Under the pieces are notes generated by a model. The model saw only the letters and a program-made list of their open reading frames with translations, made no database searches and had not been told where the DNA came from. From contig OX104127.1 in NCBI GenBank assembly GCA_944470555.2, positions 144,313,787 through 144,377,786 on the forward strand: DNA of 64,000 bases, written 5' to 3'. The stretch comes from Heterobilharzia americana (taxonomy: Eukaryota; Platyhelminthes; Trematoda; Strigeidida; Schistosomatidae). The position numbers and the translations under genes are program-made. Positions 36,937 through 48,864 of this stretch are shown piece by piece (within the stretch, counting starts at the first letter, position 1; the number at the start of each line of letters is the position of its first letter).

Positions 36937-37486
36937 TATAGAAATATGTAAAGTAGAATGCAACTCACTATGCTGAAAGCAAAAGAGGCAATCTGAACTT
37001 TATGCTACATAGTTATGCGTGAATTTTTCTAACACAATAAAATCAAAACTTCTGTTAGTACATATGGAAAGAAAAAATTCTTAAAAAATATGATAAATAA
37101 CAGACAAATCCATGTATCTTTCATGGTTCTGTTCATTTGTAGAAAAATGAGGAAATTTGATAGAAAGCCTCAGGGAAAAGAAAGACAGGCAGGAAAAGAG
37201 AAGATAAAAGCAATAAGAAGTAATAGAAATATGAATATTTTATAGAACGTGCGTGATATAAGAGATTTTCTTTCCTTTTCTATGTTACTAATGTTTAAGT
37301 TCGAATAGTCGAAAGAAAGACAATGAGAATAGTATTTTTATTAGGTTCCTTAGATTTCTTTATCTTACTTATCGACTTCTTGAATTCCCTATTCTACTAT
37401 GATTGACAGAATGTTGGAGTTTTTTTCTACTTTACTGATTTATCTATCATATTTATTACTTAATGCTTCTCCTTCTATTACTGTTA

Positions 37487-37500
37487 GGGGGGGGGGGGGG
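37487..37500. repeat. G14 homopolymer
   Basis: Fourteen consecutive G on the plus strand. Other G runs (7-9) occur at 24739, 32761 and 39891. Confidence 0.97.
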
Positions 37501-38254
37501 AGAATAACTTGAACAGTAACAAATGAAATACTGAGTGTAGTGATACTCAACACCTGTTGTGCTCAATGGTGACTAAAGTAGTTTCATTGTCTCATTCCCG
37601 GCGTATGCTGATTTCATACTCATTGAGTATGGCAATGTTTTCTCATCAGAGTTAATCTAATTATGTCCAGTGATTAGTTATAATTTACCATAAAGATGCT
37701 TATTTTTAAAATGATCACTTCAATCATATGCATTTATTTTTGTTGGTACACTTAGAAATGCTACTTCTAAAAAATCTTTGAAGGCATAAAAGAAAAAGGA
37801 GATCACGAAAAAAATGTTTATAGAGTAGCAGGTTACCTAATTAATGCTGTATGATAACACCATTCATTATGATTAGGAATGAAACTATTTCGAGTTTAGG
37901 GTAATAGTAACGGATAAACTTCATTAGTAGTAAGAAAGGTCATTAGGTTTTGATTGATGTTTTTGAGCTGTGGAACATACCTTAATATTTCTGACAAATA
38001 ATTCTTTTCTGATAATCACGGTAAAATTGATTTTTGTTTAACTAGTTACATTAGCTTATCTACTTCCATATCTGGGTTGAAAATTATCCCATGTTTCAGA
38101 AAATGAATAAAAGATATAAGTAGCAATGTAGCTGAGACAACACTTATTTAAGATGAAGATACCTCAAATTAATACGACTTAAATAATAATTTTAATGACA
38201 TTTATAACATGTTGGTCAACAGGGGAAATCATGCTTAGTGTTAGATACTATGAC

Positions 38255-38480
38255 GCAATCAACAGGAAACTCTAAAACTAAGTTTCGTGTTTGCTGCAAC
38301 TCATCAGCAAGACACTTCTGGAAATATGAGCAAACTGGTGTCCCGTCAGTGACTCGAACCTGATTGACTGGGTGAGGAAGTCAGCGATCCAAGTGCTAAG
38401 TTATGTAGGCTATGACTGACTCGTTGCACGGCTAGATTATGTACATGGTTTGGTAACTAGTGTGCAAGCGATGCAGCTCT
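38255..38480 (-). repeat. Family D copy with hammerhead boxes
   Basis: Minus: tRNA-like head near 38345-38430 with CAGGTTCGAGTCACTG, then CTTGCTGATGAG ... AACACGAAACTTAG at about 38280-38320. CUGAUGA and GAAAC are intact. Stem II is disturbed. Confidence 0.6.
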
Positions 38481-38589
38481 TTTGACCCTAGTGACTACCA
38501 CTGACGAAAATTTACTAATCAAGTTGTGTCGTAGCGTTGTCACTGAGCTTAGTGGCTATATTGTATAACTTGATCAGAAAGCTTCCCAC

Positions 38590-38795
38590 AGTGTTAAACA
38601 CTGTCTTGACGGCTACGCCTTTCCCCTAATGGAGAATGATTGGTATATAAAGTGCCATTAATTTTGGTGGTTCTTGGTTATCTGAGTCGTACGGTTTAGC
38701 CGTAAAGCTTTCATTGCTGTCAGAGCATACGAATTTATTGGGTCGTTTATTCAATGGCAACAGCTACCATTTATACGACAGGTGGTTCCTGTGTA
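38590..38795 (+). repeat. Candidate solo LTR
   Basis: Begins near TGTTAAACACTGTC. It carries a TATA-like GGTATATAAAG at about 38642 and later two TTTATT runs, ending around ACGACAGGTGG. The promoter-like architecture and absence of flanking coding sequence suggest a solo LTR. No second copy is in the window, so the boundaries are guesses. Confidence 0.3.
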
Positions 38796-39007
38796 TCATC
38801 AAACTATTGAATGACTCTTCAGTTTTTTATGCAGAGTTATTGTATTATGGTGTAAGCATCTGTATTTAGTAGTAGCATCTTATTGACATTCTGAAACTAC
38901 ATTGAAACCACCATATTTATTAACGGTATTCGCCTAAATTACGGTTGAACTTCATTTAATTTACCATGTACTGAACTTACAATGGTCACTTACAAAGGAG
39001 TTAACTG

Positions 39008-39065
39008 TTTAGTAACGATGGGCAGTGGCTAGCAGTGGAATCCAGCATGCTGTTTCTTTGAAAAT
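39008..39065 (-). repeat. Family A terminal fragment
   Basis: Only the terminal block (GGATTCCACTGCTAGCCACT) and AGAAACAGCATG remain. Confidence 0.65.
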
Positions 39066-39069
39066 GTAT

Positions 39070-40875
39070 ACCGTTCAGGCATACAACTTATTCCATGAAT
39101 ACCCAAACTATATGCTGGTGTACAACAACGGAAAGATTCTATGTACATTTTTGATATGTACAGAGATATGAATCAATAAATAAGACAATGCTAACAACTA
39201 GTTCAGTCATCAAAAAGAAAATTGGACGACAGTACCATATCCTTTCAACTCTCATTCAGGCTTCATTACATTCAAGAGTTCCATTAAGTCTGATTCACGT
39301 CAGTGGCACTTAATCCCTTGATAATGCTAAAATATTTATATTGTATCATACTGTATATTACATTTACATTCATACTACTAATTGCTATATTTACCATCCA
39401 TCATTGGTGAGTACATCTGCACTTCTACCATTTAGTTATCCCCTCAGTATTTGTATAGTGAGATTCAATGAATGACCCAGATTACTTTCATTTAGAAAAA
39501 ACAACACCATTTTCATCACTCTCTCAACCTCAAATTTAATCGTCCTAAATATCAACACCTCATATACACATTAATACTCAACCGACTAAAAAGCATTCAC
39601 CTGTTCCACATATCTGAGTCTGAGTAGTGATCACCTCCAGTTCATATGTAACAGTGAATGAATGAATGTAATCGAAATTCCGTTCGACAACATACCCTCT
39701 GATGATTTTGTACACAAGTAGTATTGTGTTGTATTAGTACACTCACTACACAGGTATAAGTCTCCACCACGTTAGTTCTCTGTTCTCCCTTCTCAAGTCA
39801 TGTGACAACTGTGTGTGTGAGTGTATGTGTGGCGTGAGTATTTATGAACCACCTTCATTGACTGATCGATTCAACACTTCTTCGCACCAGGGGGGGGGCT
39901 TATTAACGTGACTGATCAGGAGCCTTTATGATGCACAGTTTTTTTCGTAGTTCCACAATGAAACGAAAACTGATCATCACTCTCCAAAGATTCCAGAAAA
40001 CTCTTAACTGATGTGTATAGTTTATTAACTGGGGTATTGCACATAGCGTTTGAAGGTCATTGAGAAAATGACTATTGATGTTATGATCAGTTAGGAAACT
40101 GTAATCAGAGGAGCTTTTGTACACTTGTTACTCTTCCTCTTTTTAAATAGCTGAAGAGTTAAGAGCATACCGGTGCAGGATCTAAAGTTCAACTTACATT
40201 TCTCAGTGTCAAGATATATCGCTAAGCTATATGATGAAGCAATTTTGACTGAGTATCAACTTGCAATGCTAGGTATCTTGTCTTAATAGCATTTGTGCCC
40301 ATAATAAACGAACTTGCGAATACCCACTGAGAAAAACGTGTTCTGGGTTAAGGTAGTCAACTGAGGTTTAAAAGAATTCAACTAAGCTTGATATTAATAG
40401 ACTAATGCAAATGCTACACGAGAGTTTCTATACAAAAGCATCTCAGTTCACAAGTTTATTTTTGAATTTTCGTTCTGCAAATAAACAGTTTGTCTGCAGC
40501 TTTATTTCTTCTAATGAGAGTACTGAACAGAACTTGGCTCGACATTAATGGTACTCTGATGGCACCAAACTGAAAATCACGTCATCCATGACTTTTAAAT
40601 AAAACATCATAGAACATTCAGGTTATTGAATTTAAGCATGTGTACTTTCAGAATAGTAAATTGAATAAACGGAGCAAATCAAACATTAAACACTGGGATG
40701 TGTTGCCTATGTCACAAATATGGCACTGACCGAAGTCACAGAGTGAGTTCCAGTTTGATCTGATGTAGAAGTCACAAATAATACCTTGAACTATGAAACA
40801 CTTATATCGTATTTGAGTATAAATATTTAAATGTTACTCTACTGGCTATAGAATGATTATCATTTTGACTATCTG
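39070..40875. other. Intronic, no recognised element
   Basis: Includes a short pyrimidine-rich stretch and a G7 run near 39891. No coding motif. Confidence 0.45.
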
Positions 40876-40879
40876 AGAT

Positions 40880-41035
40880 AACCATGGTTTGACAGACTAG
40901 TATTTATAGTGAGTGATGACTGAAGGTGAAATGAAACTTTGGACAGCAACCGGATTCGAACCAGCGACCACCTGATAGCTCAGTTGGTAGAGCATTGAAG
41001 CGGGGACCCCAGTGGTCGCTGATGTAACGGCATCA
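40880..41035. repeat. Family C SINE
   Basis: TTTGACAGACTAGTATTTAT and TTCGAACCAGCGACC, followed by a plus tRNA-like TAGCTCAGTTGGTAGAGCAT. The GGTTCGAATCC box is on minus, so the copy is rearranged. Confidence 0.55.
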
Positions 41036-42535
41036 TCTCCTTATTTATTACTTAAGCTAGAGACTGATTATTATTTTATGCTTTAACAATCAGTATATTC
41101 ATGTAAAAAGTAGTTGGAATAAGTGCCAAATTCAGGCTACCGAAATGAATGACGTAGAAATATTCTTCGTTATTATATTCATTCATTTGGGAATTCTACA
41201 TTAATTAGAACTTATCAAACCGATAAGTCAGATAGACTATTCATCATAACAGTTAGAATTTTTTTTATTGCTAGAAGAGATCACATATACCTAACTCAAA
41301 GAATTTTTTTTCGAAAGAACTAATCAGTGGGAAAAGAGATTCAGTGCAAACTTATACCCTGATAAGACATTTTATTCTGAATAACGGTGGGTAAACAACA
41401 TGCATATAAATGGGTTTAAACTGAGTTGATTAAAGTTACTATGAAGTGAAACAACCATTAGAAATGAAATGACCATAAGAATTAGCGTCTACTTCTACTT
41501 TGAGGAAGAATTTTTATAAAAAGGTTTGAGAAGTTGCATTATTTCTCTCTGAATTCGTTTCACAGTCGAAATCACTCACTACAAGGAAGGTACATTCAAT
41601 TGGCAAGCGTTCCGAATCCCACTGCTTGCGTATTACTCATTACCACTATAAAAGTCCACTGAAAGTACTGGGAATATTGACATACCTGCACAGTAGACCA
41701 TATACCAATAGTTCCTGAGCAATTCGATCCAATCCGCGCTGGAGGCTTACAAGTTATAACATCAAACCAATCATAAAATTGGAAGGTTTTTACCGAACTT
41801 TTGTTTTAAATAATCCATTATATGAATAAGAAATGTAGTTTTTGATTGTACACTAATTAAGCGAACAATGACTTGAAAAATAATTGTAATAATAGACAGG
41901 AACTGTGTTTCTCAACATTATTCATAGTAGTCAGTAAATAAAAGCCATAAATCTAAATTTAAAGTATTTTTGAGTTCATAGTATTGAATACTTATTTTGT
42001 TTGAACGTGGAAGATATGTCAGTAAGTTGTGAATCGTCTCAGCTGGTCACAACTAACTAAGCACAACTTGAGTAACTAATATAGTTGTCATATATGTCTA
42101 GTCCTGCTGTAATAATGATATCCACTTATTAAAAGGGTGGTAGGTACATTTTTCTTTTACTTTGACGTATCTTCTCAACTGTGTGGTTTATGTATGTAGT
42201 TGATCTTTTGTTGATGTTTGCCTCTTGATAAAGTTCTCCCATTTCCAAATAATCAGAAACTATTAATGATCATAGGATTTTGAGATGTTAAAGAATAATG
42301 TGAACCTTAGGAGGATTATTTCAATGGTATGGTGAGCTGAATAGTAATTTCTGGCTAGTTTATCAGGTATGATTTTAAAGAATATCTTCAAAAGTTTTTG
42401 CAGTAGTGTGTTCAAACGTTCTCATGTTATGATTCAAACTCTGCACCAATGTTCACTTCACTCTTTTAAAAAGAATAATTCAATCCAATAAAAACAACAG
42501 AAAATTACAGGTATATCAATAACTACTACCCTCTG

Positions 42536-42645
42536 TATAAGAAGTGACTATCGTTCATCTGTGGCACTATGGATAACGCCTTGACGTTTGCAGCAATGAG
42601 TATGAGGTTCGAGCCTCAGTAGGAACAACATCACTTATAGCATAG
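42536..42645 (+). repeat. Family A head fragment
   Basis: GCACTATGGATAACGCCTTG and GGTTCGAGCCTCAGTAGGAA up to ACATCACT. The ribozyme part is lost. Confidence 0.7.
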
Positions 42646-43211
42646 CACTAATCTAAATATACTGGATGAATTCAATAGATTTTACAGGGAATTCACAATT
42701 ATAAAGCAAAGCAGACGAATGTAACCCAGTTGAATTTGGTATTTTACCTTCTATTTGAAAAGTAAATGAATTCCAACTCGAACAGATATTAATTTTCATG
42801 GATACGAATCGAGTTTTAAGTACTTCGTACCATGACTGCATTAGAATAATTTCACTTCCATTGACTTTACAAGTCATTACCAACTGCTGATGACTTCAAC
42901 TACATGTCATGGCATTGGATCATTTAACCGTATAGAGTTTGTATAGTAATTTTCTAATCTCGTATTTACTTTAAAAGCTGACTGACTAAAAATGGTTATT
43001 GCTACCAAGTGAACAGTCTGTTTTCCACTGAAATATTACCCTAAATATGTTCTGAAAAATTTCACGTCTTGGTAACTACTTTATAGCTTTATGACAATTA
43101 TAACAACATGCTAACCTATTTTTGAACCAGGTTTTACAACCACTTTATATGAGATGTTGAACAGCACTGGCATAATCAGAAATCGTACACTTTCTAGCCA
43201 AATTTATTCCA

Positions 43212-43252
43212 GGTTGTTATTCATCGAAGACTGACATCAGTTGGAGGAACAA
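43212..43252 (-). repeat. Family B 3'-end fragment
   Basis: TTCCTCCAACTGATGTCAGT plus the terminal AACAACCT, 219 bp below the SPRY exon. Confidence 0.7.
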
Positions 43253-43470
43253 ATTTATTCATACAAAATAACATGAATAAGAATCTAGAGGGTTTTAGTG
43301 ATACTTAATGGGTTACGACTTTTCTATTTGGGCTCAGCTGTCAATGATGAAGTTACGTTACATTTTAGGTAAGAATTTCTAGTTTTTATGATTCACTAGG
43401 CAACTTAACATATTAAGAATCAAGTATAAACTATGATAAGTAGAAAAAAAGTAAATATTGTTCTTCTTAC

Positions 43471-43695
43471 CAAGCATGATCTCCTTATTACAGTCATATC
43501 TTGCGATTCCAAAAGCAGGTTGTCCACCGGGATCACAACGATCCACAGTAAATTCCCAGTAATGCACACCTTTGGATAGACCAGTTGAACCAAGAATAAC
43601 TCTGTCCTCAGATAACTGACTAGTCACAGTACGATTTCCATTTGTTAATAGAATCTCTGGTACAGCAGTAGCAATATCCAAATGAAACCAAGTGA
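43471..43695 (-). CDS. TRIM9: TRIM9-like E3 ligase, internal exon (N-terminal half of SPRY)
   Basis: This exon encodes the first half of the SPRY/B30.2 domain of the same TRIM9-like protein. Readable motifs in order are TWFHLDIA, EILLTNGNRTVT, EDRVILGSTGLSKGVHYWEF, TVDRCD, PAFGIARYD and EIMLG. The LG.TG.S.G.HYWE core is the SPRY hallmark. The acceptor is a pyrimidine-rich tract ending TTTTTAG at 43696, and the donor GTAAGAAG starts at 43470. Both flanking introns are phase 1, and the exon length of 225 is consistent. A reading that starts at 43681 with methionine is wrong: that codon is TTG and it lies inside the exon. The downstream intron is 20,368 bp and holds a Penelope element, SINEs and a LINE fragment. 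Confidence 0.92.
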
Positions 43696-44488
43696 CTAAA
43701 AATTAGAAAAAACATAATGAAACCAATTAGGAATGTATTAATTACTCTTCAGTTTAGGTAACTTATCGTCATGATAAATCAGAGAATAAAATCAGATGCT
43801 TGAAAAAGGATTAAGAAGAACATAAGAAAATCATATTTAAGTAGAGCAACGCAAACTTTTTATGAAGTAATCGGATCCTAAATCTAATTGGCTGAATTTT
43901 CGTACATCTTTAGTTAATTTGAATTTCACTAGTTGATATTTCTGTCTCATAGGCGGCCATGAAAACTCATAAGCATTACCTTATTACAGCAAACATTTTT
44001 AATTGGTGAGTAGCTGAAGTCTTCGTTTATTGTTTTAAACACTTCAGTGGGCTGTTAAATAGGAGTTTTATTTGGTTGGCTTCATTGACGTAGAACATTA
44101 TGCCTACTGGACTACTTATATTATGAGTTTATTTCTTGCTGAGAATTCATAAGAAAAAGCAACACTAAAACATTAAATCATTTTATTATGTCTACGAAGC
44201 AGAATACCTGCTATAAATATCGAACCTCTTACAGTTCACCTAATCTGGTATGCAATACATTTTAAGTTAATCTTAAACTGATGAAAATGACTTCTAGCAT
44301 GGTCATTGAACGAAAGTTATACAAACTGCGGTAATGTAAGAAGTGTGCCTGGTCGCTGATATGAGAACTAAAGGAGTTGTAGTCTGCAGCTCATTTCCTA
44401 CTAAAGCAGTTTGAAAATTTACGGGATAAATATAGCAGCTGTAATAAAATGCGTAAAGTAATTTGGAATATTGACAATATAATATCCT

Positions 44489-45070
44489 TTCAAGTTGGCA
44501 CTCACTATGGACTGACATCAGTTGGAGGAACACTGGAAACTTGGGAGCACTGGACAGCTGTATCATCTAAGTAGGGGTCTCCTCAGCAGTGAGCACACAT
44601 GACCCTGCCTCACCACGGATCAAGACCAGTACCTTTAGGTTCCACTGCCAGCACGTTAGCATTGAGCCACAGGATGGGAATTTATTTGCCCATACTTCCA
44701 ACTTCTTTCAATTCACCACATACAGCGACCATCACTCAGTGTTATCGTCGAGTATTTGTACTCATGGCCACCAAATTTGCCCCATTGGTCACGATTTCTC
44801 ACTGGAATTTCGTGAACAATTCGAAGCTAATCACCAATGCTTACTAGATGAATTTAATTTCGTGGTTCGTAGGGATTTAGAGACTTTCCAAGTTGGTATT
44901 CATCATGGACTGACATCAGTTGAAGGGACATTGGGAACCTGGGAGCACTGCACAGCTGTTTCGTCCTAGTATGGGATTCCTTAGCAGTGTGCAACCTTGA
45001 CCTCGCTAGGGATCCCAGGTTTCTAATGTAGCTTCAACTGATATCAGTCAATGATAAACACGAACCTGAA
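44489..45070 (-). repeat. Family B tandem dimer (period 398 bp)
   Basis: CAAGTTGG(C/T)A starts at 44491 and again at 44889. The first unit is complete: 3' end, ribozyme, head, then about 190 bp of extra sequence. The second is partial and ends in a fold-back (45010-45060, plus). Ribozyme cores are damaged: unit 1 has GAU for GAA, unit 2 has CUAAGGA and G at position 17. Confidence 0.78.
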
Positions 45071-45585
45071 AAAACACGTAATTCTCACAAACCCCAAAAT
45101 TAAATATAATGTCCGATTCCCCTACAGTCGACTGAATTCATCGACACCATAACATATGAAACTAGTTCCGATCTTCCAACAAATATGATTGATTGATCAA
45201 GAAGCTTACGCCTTAGACTAGCAGACTTGTATTCAATAACGGCGTGATAATTAGAAGTGAAAGGAAAACATGAGTGCATAGAAATCTTTTCATATGAAGA
45301 TATAAAACACAAAAGAAGGTGATGAAAACATAATGAGTATTCCAATAAGCAATATTTATTCACCTTTTATAATAAACATATTTATTTTAAACATATTCTG
45401 TCATTGTCCTTTACACTATCAAGCTATAAAAAAAACTTCCAACCAAACTTGGTTAAACCTAAAACACAATCAGAACAATGGTTTGCTTTAAACTGTATCC
45501 ATCAGGAAGAAATACAGCTAGTAAGTTTGCGGCTAATTAAAATGATTTTAATTTAGATATTTGTGAAGATTTATTCATTGATTTT

Positions 45586-46195
45586 AAGTTGGTATTTACC
45601 ATAGACTGACACCAGTTGGAGAACCATTCGAAATCTGAGAGGGCTGGACTGCTGTTTCATCCCGGTGTGTGACTCCTCAGGAGTGAGCAGCCATAACCTC
45701 CCATTGCTATGAGTCAAACCAACCATTTTCAGGTTCCTCGATCAGCACGTTACTATTGATACACTAGGTCGAAATCCAATGGTCTACATTTCCCTACTTT
45801 TCTCGGTTCACGATATAGTGTAACCTCCATACAATATCGTCCCTGAGTAACTTTTCTGTTGTCCGAGTTTGTTTTCGCTATCAGTAATGACTTTTCATTA
45901 GAACTTTGGGATAGGTAACTTCGAAGCAAATCATCAGTGAACATTAGACAGTGATTGAGTTTAGAGGCTTGCGGAAATTTATCGATTTTAAGTTGGTATT
46001 CGTCGCTGGTCATTAAATTCCGACGCAATGACTCAATGGTAACGTGCTCACCTCGGAACACGAAGGTTCTGAGTTTGATTCCTGGCAGAGTCGTGTGTGC
46101 ATACTGCTGAGGAGTCTTGTTCTACAAAGAAACAGTTGTCTAGTGTTCTCCGGTTTTCAGTGGTTCTCCAATTGACATCGGTCTGAGAAGAAAAT
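45586..46195. repeat. Family B unit (about 404 bp) plus inverted copy
   Basis: A minus unit starts at 45586 (AAGTTGGTA). The same start recurs at 45990 but is followed by a plus-oriented copy (46015-46190, head GACTCAATGGTAACGTGCTC). The unit-1 ribozyme keeps CUGAGGA and GAAAC with a GUC site. Its stems are weak. Confidence 0.7.
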
Positions 46196-46382
46196 GATTT
46201 TATGATTATAGAACTGACTTCAATATCAGTCAGTGAAGCTGTATGCTTTTGAATTTATATTGTGTAATGAAATTTCGTAGTGTCCTCAGTAAGCTATACT
46301 ATAAAGGTATTCTGACATTCACTGAGTCTTTGTGATTGGTGTCGCTGCTTCTGGGTGTGGTGAAAATCTATGGCCTGTATAG

Positions 46383-46640
46383 TTTGAGGATGGAGACATC
46401 AATTTCTTCCTAGAGGACTTCGAGTTGGTCACGGAGCTGACGGGGGTCCGAGATCTAGAGGCGAAGGTCGAAGTACTGGACAGGTTGCTGAGGGGTAGAG
46501 CGAAAGCAGCATATGACGGCGTGGAACGTGTGAGGGAAGCAGACTTGACGGAGGATGGTTGGACGTCTGGACAGGGAACTGGTTTGTGTTCGCCGTTCAG
46601 GTGATTAAACTACTTAGACGAGCGCTACCTACTAGACGAG
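46383..46640 (+). pseudogene. LTR-retrotransposon gag fragment
   Basis: Reading from 46383 gives FEDGDINFFLEDFELVTELT, GVRDLEAKVEVLDRLLRGRA and KAAYDGVERVREADLTEDGW. This resembles the N-terminal gag of gypsy-type elements (short hydrophobic helices, L..LRGRA..AY). It opens right after an in-frame stop, decays after about 60 codons, and has no protease or RT nearby. The visibly GC-richer composition contrasts with the surroundings. Confidence 0.5.
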
Positions 46641-46990
46641 GATGCGTAAAAGAGTTGCTGGCTGCACGGCCTACCGACTGTCCTCGTCCACCAGTTACTA
46701 CCAGTCACATCCGCTAACAAAGTTTGGAACGGTACTCCTTTAATATGATACACCCTGCACTAAACCAGTCATTTGCAAATAGGCTTCCTTATTCTTCTGT
46801 TCCTCTCTTGATCTGCTCTTCATACATTCTTATCAGTAGCATCCACTTTAATACGCCTGCTTTATCCCTTGCGTTGCTCTTACAGAAACCTCACCCATCG
46901 CCGATAATTCCCCATGATTCCTACCACCCTCTCAATATATACTACTTATATCCATTGTTATCAGCAACGCCTGCTACAGTATGAGCCATA
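46641..46990. other. Possible LTR/UTR remnant after gag fragment
   Basis: Visibly less AT-rich than its surroundings and ORF-bearing without recognisable motifs. It probably belongs to the same decayed LTR element as 46383-46640. Confidence 0.25.
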
Positions 46991-46994
46991 GAAA

Positions 46995-47447
46995 TCAATG
47001 TTTAGCCATTCTACCAAATATCTTATTGTTAAAGTGACATAATGTAAGGCAGCATTCAAGTAATTATCATCATTCCCATTTTTTGTTAGCTTTTTATTTC
47101 AGAATAAAGTTATAATGATGATCTATTCAATAAAATATGCATAGCAAAAACAGAAAGATATGACATTTTCATAAGATGACTCATCATTTCAATTTTATTC
47201 TTTAAAGAAATTTTATAGAACATGTGAAAAATATCAAATAATCATTACATATTCTCTTAGGTATTGTTCATTTAAACAATGCATAACCTGACCTTTCATG
47301 CTGCCTTTTGCATTGGTTTTCAACCTATTGTTTATACAGACTTTAGTAATTTCATGAAAATAGCTTTAATTCTTTTATATATGAACGTTGAGTGCATATT
47401 TTTCTGCTAGGTAAAAACCACTTGATATCCTTAAATTTCTTCATATC

Positions 47448-47494
<47 letters not shown>

Positions 47495-48140
47495 CCTCAA
47501 TCGGATAGGTTAGGGTAGAATATTTACTGATTTGTATAATGTGTCTTGGCAGCAAATACCATGGATAGATATCAGTCAGGAGAAAATATGAGATGCTATA
47601 AGGATACTTTTCTTGATATAGGACTCTTTGAAAGTTTGCTTGTGATTCATTATTGAGTAGAAAATTGTTAGGTCTTGTAATGAACACATTACCGTTTAGT
47701 TTGTAGGTCAGGTTTTCAAGAACTTTCTAGCTGTTTTCTTTTTTTACTTGTGATTAAAATTCAAAATAGGTTTTTCATTGGTAATCTATGCAGTTTTTGT
47801 AGTTCTGATTAGATTTTACGTTGTGACATGACCACTTTCACATACAAAGCTGATCTTTATTTGTTTTAAATAGATTTACAACCATTTTTTTGTTGTTGGA
47901 AATTTGACTTCATGATGAAATAAATAAAACTGTCTTAGCTCCCACATATCTTTAATTTTTCTCTGAATATATACAGCTGTAGAGGCAAGACAAGACACTG
48001 ATAATGTTTTACGCTTTATTTTTTTCTACCAAATATATTAATCTTGTTATGAAACATTCATAAATCATTGCCAACTTAAGAAAAATTAAACAACTCTTAT
48101 CTGATGAGCTGAAATTATTTGTGAGATGAATAACAGGGAT
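46995..48140. other. Intronic, no recognised element except (AT)n
   Basis: AT-rich sequence in the 14-kb TRIM9 intron. Confidence 0.5.
47450..47492. repeat. (AT)n microsatellite
   Basis: Pure alternating TA of about 42 bp. Confidence 0.97.
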
Positions 48141-48144
48141 TGTT

Positions 48145-48425
48145 TGTAATTAGTCGGATGGAGGCGACAGGCAAGAAGTGGAACATCAGTTTCGTGTATG
48201 TTACAGATCCGCCTTGCTGATGTGTGCCAAAAAGCATGAAATTTAAGTCAAGGGATTTCTGTCGATTATCTCTATCCAACTAACATCCATCTCAGTGTAT
48301 CTCAGTGATAAGTCTCCTAGCCTGGTGACTACACCACAAAATGATCGATAGAATTCGATCAGACTTAAAGGATTAAACAATATGAAGTTGGTTTCCCTCC
48401 AGTGACCCGTCAACGTATTATTTGC
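48145..48425 (+). repeat. Family D copy
   Basis: CTTGCTGATGTGTGCCAAAA then AGCATGAAATTTAAGTC is a hammerhead remnant with stem GUGC/GCAU and loop CAAAAA. The body is TGATCGATAGAATTCGATCA and the end GTTGGTTTCCCTCCAGTGAC. Confidence 0.65.
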
Positions 48426-48639
48426 AACTATTTGATTATTATAATTACAATAAATTATTTAGTTTAATTGAGACATAAGAAAGAACTCGTGTGGAATTTG
48501 ATTGTATTACCGATAAAATCTAAGTTGAACACTATACTTCCTGTCTCATATCATCTTTCAGTATAGATCTTTATAAAAAATTGAGGTTTGCCCCAAAAGA
48601 ATGATTTTTACACATTAAATGTTGCATGCGTTAGCTCTG

Positions 48640-48860
48640 CAACAGATCACTGATAGCTCTCAGGGTCTAATTGTCCAACATGAATCTTAAGGACTGAGTG
48701 ATGCAGGTTCCAATCACTGAGGGAACACAGTCTCCCTATTGTTACAGATATATCTTGCTGATGAGAGCTAACAAACACGAAACCTAGGTTCATGGCTAGC
48801 TGTAGACTGAAACCCATTAAGATCAATCTCAAGGTATGAGTAGTAAGGCGACTATTCATA
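48640..48860 (+). repeat. Family D copy with retained ribozyme boxes
   Basis: tRNA-like head (GATAGCTCTCAGGGTCTAAT, then GCAGGTTCCAATCACTGAGG), followed by the hammerhead region. Confidence 0.65.
48751..48797 (+). ncRNA. Hammerhead ribozyme-like, family D
   Basis: CUGAUGA (48758-48764), GAA (48779-48781), stem III ACCU/AGGU (48782-48789), then U at position 17 (48790). Core and stem III are good. Stem II and stem I pair poorly in this copy. Confidence 0.5.
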
Positions 48861-48864
48861 GCTG

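Noticed and set aside
43379..43681. 100-residue ORF as a complete gene
   Set aside because: It starts at a TTG inside the exon and reads through the donor into the intron. The last residues are intronic.
44589..44969. 126-residue plus-strand ORF
   Set aside because: It lies antisense across the family B tandem units and has no protein motif.
47352..47687. ORF with a YIYIYI run (also 16208-16462 and 12140-12400)
   Set aside because: The run is a translated (AT)n tract. The flanking residues match no family.
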